A stretch of 64,000 nt of DNA from Aphidius gifuensis (lineage: Eukaryota; Arthropoda; Insecta; Hymenoptera; Braconidae), in contig NC_057791.1 of the NCBI RefSeq assembly GCF_014905175.1, forward strand, positions 13,396,177 to 13,460,176, read 5' to 3'. The position numbers and the translations under genes are program-made. The notes below the pieces were generated by a model. That model was given only the letters and a program-made list of their open reading frames with translations, was not told the origin of the DNA and did no database searches. Position 1 is the first letter of the stretch, and every line of letters begins with the position of its first letter. Of this stretch, positions 58,642 through 64,000 are shown one piece after another.

Positions 58642-59195
58642 GATTCATCTTATTTTACAAACACTTGGGTACCTTTTTTTAAAATACATAATTGAAATTT
58701 TTTTTCTTTCTTTCCTTCTTCATAATTACTCAAAATTTATAATCTTTCAATTTTTTTTTATTTTTAATGAATAAATGAAAAATTCCAATAATATTTCATG
58801 ATTTATCAACAGAATTCGGAACGGGAGAATATATTTGATTTTAAAAATAACTGGGAACTCACTTTGCTCGGGTCATCAATCAGGTATAGTTGAATTAATA
58901 ATTTTACGTTCGAAAATTCAAGTGTCTTAAAATAATATTTAAATGTATTCACAGAATAAAACTAGTCGAGATTCATTATGAAGCTAGAATCGCTGTACTT
59001 ACTTAAGCAATATGTACATTCGTCGAGGATGTTGTTTCGGCAATATAATAAAGATTGACTTCTATATTAAACAGGTAATTCAAAATATCGTTGGATATTG
59101 TGAGTTTCGAATTTTTATTGAATATAATAAACGATTAAAATTCAAGTGAATAACTATTACATTTTCAGGCTGCACCGTTAATCATTTTACCTACA
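58642..59195. other. Downstream of hAT gene; possible small exon
   Basis: No firm gene. 58,812-58,882 is open (SERENIFDFKNNWELTLLG) and bounded by tttatcaacag and caatcag/gtatag, which look like splice sites. It could be a cryptic exon, but nothing links it to a known protein. Confidence 0.35.
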
Positions 59196-59886
59196 CCCTG
59201 GTAGAAATACTCCGTCGGGTCGACATATGGTTCGACTTATTAAGTCGGTAAAGGGAAACATCGATCGCCGCCGTAAGCTCGTTGTCAAGTTTGTTAAATT
59301 GTCCGTCGTTAAATGTTAGAAAAAAAATTTCTAGCATGGTTTTATTAATATGAAGAGCTGGGCAGTGGTATTTTATTATTACATGTGTTTTATTTATTGA
59401 ATAAATAAGTTGTATGTTTTATTTATTTAAAATGAGATACATCAATTGTTTTGAAAATAAAATTTAGTTGCAGTTGGTGAAAAGATGTGGCTGAGGGAAT
59501 ACATTTGCCAGAAAAAATATATTTTCAAGCTACATTCATTCCTTAGCCACATCTTTTCCTTAGCTGCAGCTTTTCTTGGAAATTTTCATTTTCAAAGAAT
59601 AATTTTGATGTATCTCATTTTTTAAATAAATAAAATACATACAACTTATTTATTCAATAAATAAAGTACATGTAGTTCATTCATCCAATAATAAATAAAA
59701 TACCGCTGCCGATAATGTCATTTTAATAAAAACCATGCTAGGAATTTTTTTTTTTTCAAATACCATAACCTCGATTTAACGACGACAAACGGGCAAGTTC
59801 GACATTGTACCGACATACGGCCGACATTGGGTCGACTTTGAATTCGACTTAACTATGTCGAACGCTAAAAAATATTTCTACCAGGG
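59196..59886. mobile_element. Inverted-repeat element, 691 bp
   Basis: Ends ccctggtagaaata and tatttctaccaggg. Inner arms pair over long stretches (cgacatatgg...; tgaaaagatgtggctgaggg against ttccttagccacatcttttc), making a long imperfect hairpin. No ORF; a non-autonomous DNA transposon. Confidence 0.8.
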
Positions 59887-61689
59887 CAAATATTGAGATA
59901 ACTGCAAGATTCATTTTTCCAAATAAGTTGTTCAGCTGATTTAAAAAGTTAATAAGATGGTAATAATAGTATTTTGAAAAAATTAAACGTTGATATCAAT
60001 CATAATTACAGTGTGAATTTTTTTCTAGATCACTCACATCAAATAGAAAAAGCATTCAAGTGGTTAATTCAGCGGATTGATAACGTTTTAAAAAAAAAGA
60101 TAAGTAGAATCATTTTTCTTCTGAGTGTTCCATTTTGATCACTATTAGGGACTTTTGTGCACACACAAACAAGCAAACAAACAAACAAACACACACACAC
60201 ACACACACGCACATGCTATCAAGAGGGTTTGGAGTCTTAAAATACTGTGGAAGTGACGAGCCACAGAGACCTAATCTTTGAGTATGTAACAAGCAAAAAA
60301 TATTTATAATTAATAATAATGTGATGATGGGACACATAATTATTACATAATTTGAATGATTTTTTTGGGTACTTGAATACTACTCGATACTAACATTAAT
60401 TTTTTCTTTTATAGTGACTATCGAGCTGGAGTACATTCAAATACCACATAATTTATGGAACGAAGGGTCAGCAACGGATGTTAGATTTAATTTTCAAAAT
60501 GTAGTTTGTAATTTTAAAAAAATGTTTTAAATTATAATTCGAATTATTTTCGTGAGCAATTTTATGATCACTGTTTTATTCCGTTTTAAAATTATCATAA
60601 TGACTCCATAGTGACTTCAGTGTTTAAAAATATTACGTTACGTAAAATCAAGTCATTTTTAGTATACATTTATGCAGTCACATAAAGTCATACGTCGTTC
60701 TTTTGACTTTATATGTCTTCATTTGACTGCATGAGAGTAACTAATAATAAGTTTTTACACGTAACTTCATATTTTGAAACACCAAAGGTTTATAAAGTCA
60801 TAAAGGAGTCAATCTTTTTAACATAGAAAATATTATAATTATTGCATGGTAACATTAAATTTGACAAAAATGAATTTAAGTGTCGTGAAAGTGGGGCTTT
60901 ATATTTTACCAAACGTTAAGATTATACATTCTTTAATGCATTATACATTTGCTAAATTATTAAATTCTAATTTTATTATTGTATTATTAGTATTTCTTTC
61001 ATTATTGTTTTATTATTGTAATACTGATATATTATATTATAATCATCATGATATCGAAAACTAAAAATAAAAAAAAAAACCATAAACTAAATCAATTGAC
61101 TATGATTATAATGTAGCGTGTGAGAAAGCTGATTTGACACTTGAAAAGTTATCATGAAGTACAAAAATTCCAGAGGAGGCCTTAAGGTTGAATGTAAAAA
61201 CAAATTCCCTCTACTCGATTTTGCTAATTTTTTTTTTAATCGCTAGCTAAAACTTTTGTCTATTTTATAGAATTTTTTTCAAATTTTTCGACCGTGAAAT
61301 AAACTTGACCGATTTAACACGGCCGTGAACGGAAAGACCCACGTTTTGATCTGTATCTAAAAACCCCTCTACTCGAAATTACTAAATTTGATTTAGATTT
61401 GTAGTTTTTTTAATTACGAAAATTTAAAAAAAAAAATCATCAATTTCGACCGTGTTTTTTAGAAGATATTCAATCGCAAATGATTAATTAACTCCGAAAT
61501 TTACTTCACTTTACTGCCGTCGTGTGTGTGTGTTCGTGTAGGCCGGGTACACTCATACTACTACAGAAGTGATAGTAACGGACACAGATTTTAGGCATAG
61601 AGGGCACCAATTTATTTTAAAAAGACATGGGCTGGGGCGAGCCCCTTTGGCACAAAAAAGTTATTCGACGATGGGACTTACATTCAACC
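59887..61689. other. Intergenic region with microsatellite
   Basis: No supported gene. A caaacaaacaaacaaacaca/cacaca microsatellite runs about 60,165-60,210. 60,415-60,530 is open (TIELEYIQIPHNLWNEGS) after a tttttcttttatag acceptor-like stretch, but there is no further evidence for an exon. The 72-codon frame at 60,846-61,064 is AT-rich and hydrophobic without support. ttattcgacgatgggactta at about 61,660 repeats a segment from about 56,622. Confidence 0.5.
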
Positions 61690-62510
61690 TTAAAGGCCTA
61701 AATATATTTTTTTTTTTATTGTAGAAGGCATTTTTAGAACTTTATTTCTTGAAAACGAATTGAAGAAGGCCTCAAAGGCCTAAATATATATTTTTTTTTC
61801 TATTGTAGAGGGCGTTCTTGAAGCTGTAATTTTTTGAAGCAAATTCTAGACTTCGAAAGCCTAAATATAATTTTTTTTTCTATTGCAGAGGGCGTTCTCG
61901 AAATTTTATCCCTTATGAAAGAATACTGACAGGCCGAGAACGTATCTATTTATTTTTTTTCAATTGTAGAGGGCGTTCTTAAATCCTTATTTCTTAAATA
62001 CAAATTTTAGAAGTCCTCGAAAGCCTAAATAAAAAGGTCACATGTTTTAAATTTGACAGAATGTAAACAACAATGGCGGCCAAAACAAGCTGCGCGTCAT
62101 GAAGTTTCATGCTGCGCGTCAAGAAGCTGGACACTTTGCGTCAAGAAGTTGGGTGCTTTGCGTCAAGACGCTTGGTGTCGCGCGTCATGAAGCTGTGAGT
62201 GAAAACCGACCCATTGGCAGGCTCAAAGCGTCTCAATTTATGTTTTTATTGAATTAAAGGGAGCGCTTTTGGGACTTCGATCATCCGATAAAATATTGGA
62301 AGACCTTTAACGTTTAAATATATTTTTTTTATATTGTAGAGGGCGTTCTTGAACCTGTATTCTTTTGAAGCAAATTTTAGATAGGCCTCAAAGGCCTAAA
62401 TATATATTTTTTTTCTATTGTAGAGGGCGTTCTTGGAGCTGTATTCTTTGGAAGCAAATCCCAGACTTGGGAGGCCTAAATATAATTTTTTTTTCTAGAA
62501 ATTTATTTTT
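61690..62510. repeat. 80-90 bp tandem repeats, right copy
   Basis: Units aaatatattttttttctattgtagagggcgttcttg...gaagcaaattttagacct..aaaggcct, about eight in all, interrupted at about 62,030-62,215 by a different sequence containing a minisatellite. Reverse-oriented relative to 25,183-25,560. Confidence 0.85.
62089..62200. repeat. 22 bp minisatellite
   Basis: Five GC-rich units of about 22 bp built on ctgcgcgtcaagaagctgg (variants ctttgcgtcaagaagttggg and tcgcgcgtcatgaagctgtg), set inside the 80-90 bp repeats. Confidence 0.85.
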
Positions 62511-62747
62511 CCTCAAATTTTAGAAGTCTTCGTGAACTAACTTTATTTACTTTTTATTGTATTTAGTTTATTGTTTTATGAATATGATGTCGTCATTATA
62601 TTTTGTTTTATTGTACCAAGTATACAAAAGTAAATAAGGTACGAACGCATAAAATCATTATTTCATTATTGATAAACGTTTCAGCTTTATTCAGAAAGGC
62701 GATAATGTATCGTTATTTAAAAAAAAATATACAAAAAAAAATTTATT

Positions 62748-64000
62748 TATATGTAAATTATATTTATCTACGGATATTTTGCGAGAATTTTGCGTTTCAA
62801 ATACGTTTTACCAAAGGAAAAAAAAAAATTTATATGTTGAAAAGTACAAGGAAAAAAAAATTATCGAGTCATGAGTTCAAATCCTACTATGGATTTTTTT
62901 TTTTTGTCACACAAAAAAAAGCATGGACGAAGTACGGCAAAGGTACGGATAAAGTGTGGTATACGGACTGATAAATTATAGTAATATAATACACTGCAAG
63001 GAAAATTGATATCTAATATTCCGATAAGCAGTTTTCTTGGCTTAGAAATTAAACATGTATTTTTTGACGTACAGCGTTTATACGGAAGAAGTACAGCATA
63101 TTAATAGTGTTAAAACCAAAAATTTACTTACCATTTGATGCAACTGTTGACCTATAATTGAATGTCAAATTACTTTCAAAGTAAATAGTTTTCTTTTTTG
63201 GTGTTCAAATTCATCTTTCTCTAAATACGGGATACGTTAAAATGAAGTACGGTAGCATAATATATTGCAGAAAAAATTTGGTATTTAATATTTCTTTAAG
63301 CAGTTTTCTTGGTTTTAAAATTAAACATTTAATTTTTTTAAGTATGAATAATGTACAGCAGCATACTTAAACTTCAACTGGAAAAAAATCGAATATCTAT
63401 TGTTCCGGAAAACAGCTTTCTTGATTATCAAATTGATTTCTTTTAAGGACGGCATACGTACGGATAAAGTACGGCATAAGTACGGATAAAGTACGGCGTA
63501 TGTATGGATAAAGTACAGCAGATGTATAAAGTATGTCCGGATAGAATACGGCAGACTATTTGCGGAATTCTTGGTTTTGAAATTAAACGTTTATTTTTTT
63601 TTTTAAGTATGGATGAAGTACGTTATGCGTACTGATAAAGTACCACATACCTACGGATTAAGTACGGCAGCATAATACATTAGGAAAAAATGAAATATCT
63701 ATTGTTTTGGAAAATAGCTTTGTTGGTTTTAAATTGGATTTCTTTATAGTACGGCGTATGTAAGGATAAAGATGTATTGAGTACGTTCGGATAAAATACG
63801 GCAGCATAAACACCGAAAAAAAAAAATTAAATATCTATTGTTCCGGAAAATAGTTTTTTCGGTTTTTAAATAAATTTCTTTTAAGTACGGCATATGTACG
63901 GATGAAGTACGGCGTACATACGGATAGAGTACACCAGATGTATAGAGTACGTCTGGATAAAATACGGAAGACTATGAATTTTTTAATTATTTACGGATGC
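62748..64000. repeat. Right arm of the long inverted repeat (satellite edge)
   Basis: Reverse complement of 23,930-25,182 with constant pairing sum 87,930, running off the window end. It includes the satellite words in reverse (cggataaagtacggc). The 122-codon frame at 62,603-62,971 is composed of this repeat and is not a gene. Confidence 0.93.

Noticed and set aside
60110..60337. 75-codon ORF with CVCVCVCV
   Set aside because: Translates a CA microsatellite.
25183..62747. Integrated bracovirus segment
   Set aside because: A BEN gene and captured cellular gene pieces are suggestive, but no direct-repeat junction motif, virulence gene family or nudiviral gene is visible.
62603..62971. 122-codon ORF near the right edge
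   Set aside because: Opens without a plausible gene context and runs into the inverted satellite arm; the C-terminal part is repeat.

Overview
The window is eukaryotic, very AT-rich DNA with short introns of about 70-90 bp and dense mobile elements. The recognisable genes (Rrp8, HELQ, ANAPC5, a BEN-domain gene) and the element types point to an insect. A hymenopteran, possibly a braconid-type parasitoid wasp, is my best guess, but it is inference.

Layout. (1) 1-23.6 kb is a higher-order satellite: alternating monomers of about 168 and 145 bp, rich in CCGTAC words, arranged in units of about 2.7 kb. Eight units carry the same broken gene fragment. (2) 23.6-25.2 kb is the array edge. The last 1.25 kb of the window (62,748-64,000) is its near-identical inverted copy, so about 37.6 kb of non-satellite DNA lies between two opposed copies of the array edge. 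(3) 25.2-26.2 kb holds an unrecognised ORF that is the parent-like relative of the fragment in the satellite. (4) 27.6-31.2 kb and 47.5-48.7 kb hold joined pieces of three cellular genes: an intact-looking Rrp8 methyltransferase end, a HELQ helicase pseudogene and an ANAPC5 pseudogene. (5) HELQ is split inside the exon just after its Walker A motif by a 16.3 kb Helitron (31,231-47,494, minus strand). This element encodes a 1422-residue Rep-helicase and a multi-exon RPA-like OB-fold protein, and it ends in a GC-rich hairpin. (6) The Helitron is itself interrupted by a young 7.4 kb LTR retrotransposon (36,191-43,592) with 982 bp LTRs, a gag ORF, a likely -1 frameshift into a low-complexity ORF, and no recognisable protease, reverse transcriptase or integrase. 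(7) 48.8-50.4 kb: a TA-flanked MITE sits directly upstream of an intact four-exon BEN-domain gene. (8) 51-56 kb: foldback elements and MITEs built of tandem repeats. (9) 56.9-58.6 kb: an uninterrupted hAT-type transposase gene. (10) 59-62.7 kb: another inverted-repeat element, microsatellites and the 80-90 bp repeat family also seen at 25.2 and 56.2 kb.

Nested order of events: HELQ, ANAPC5 and Rrp8 pieces were brought together; the Helitron entered HELQ; the LTR element entered the Helitron. Only the BEN gene, the hAT transposase, the Helitron Rep-helicase, the RPA-like gene and the retrotransposon gag look translatable.
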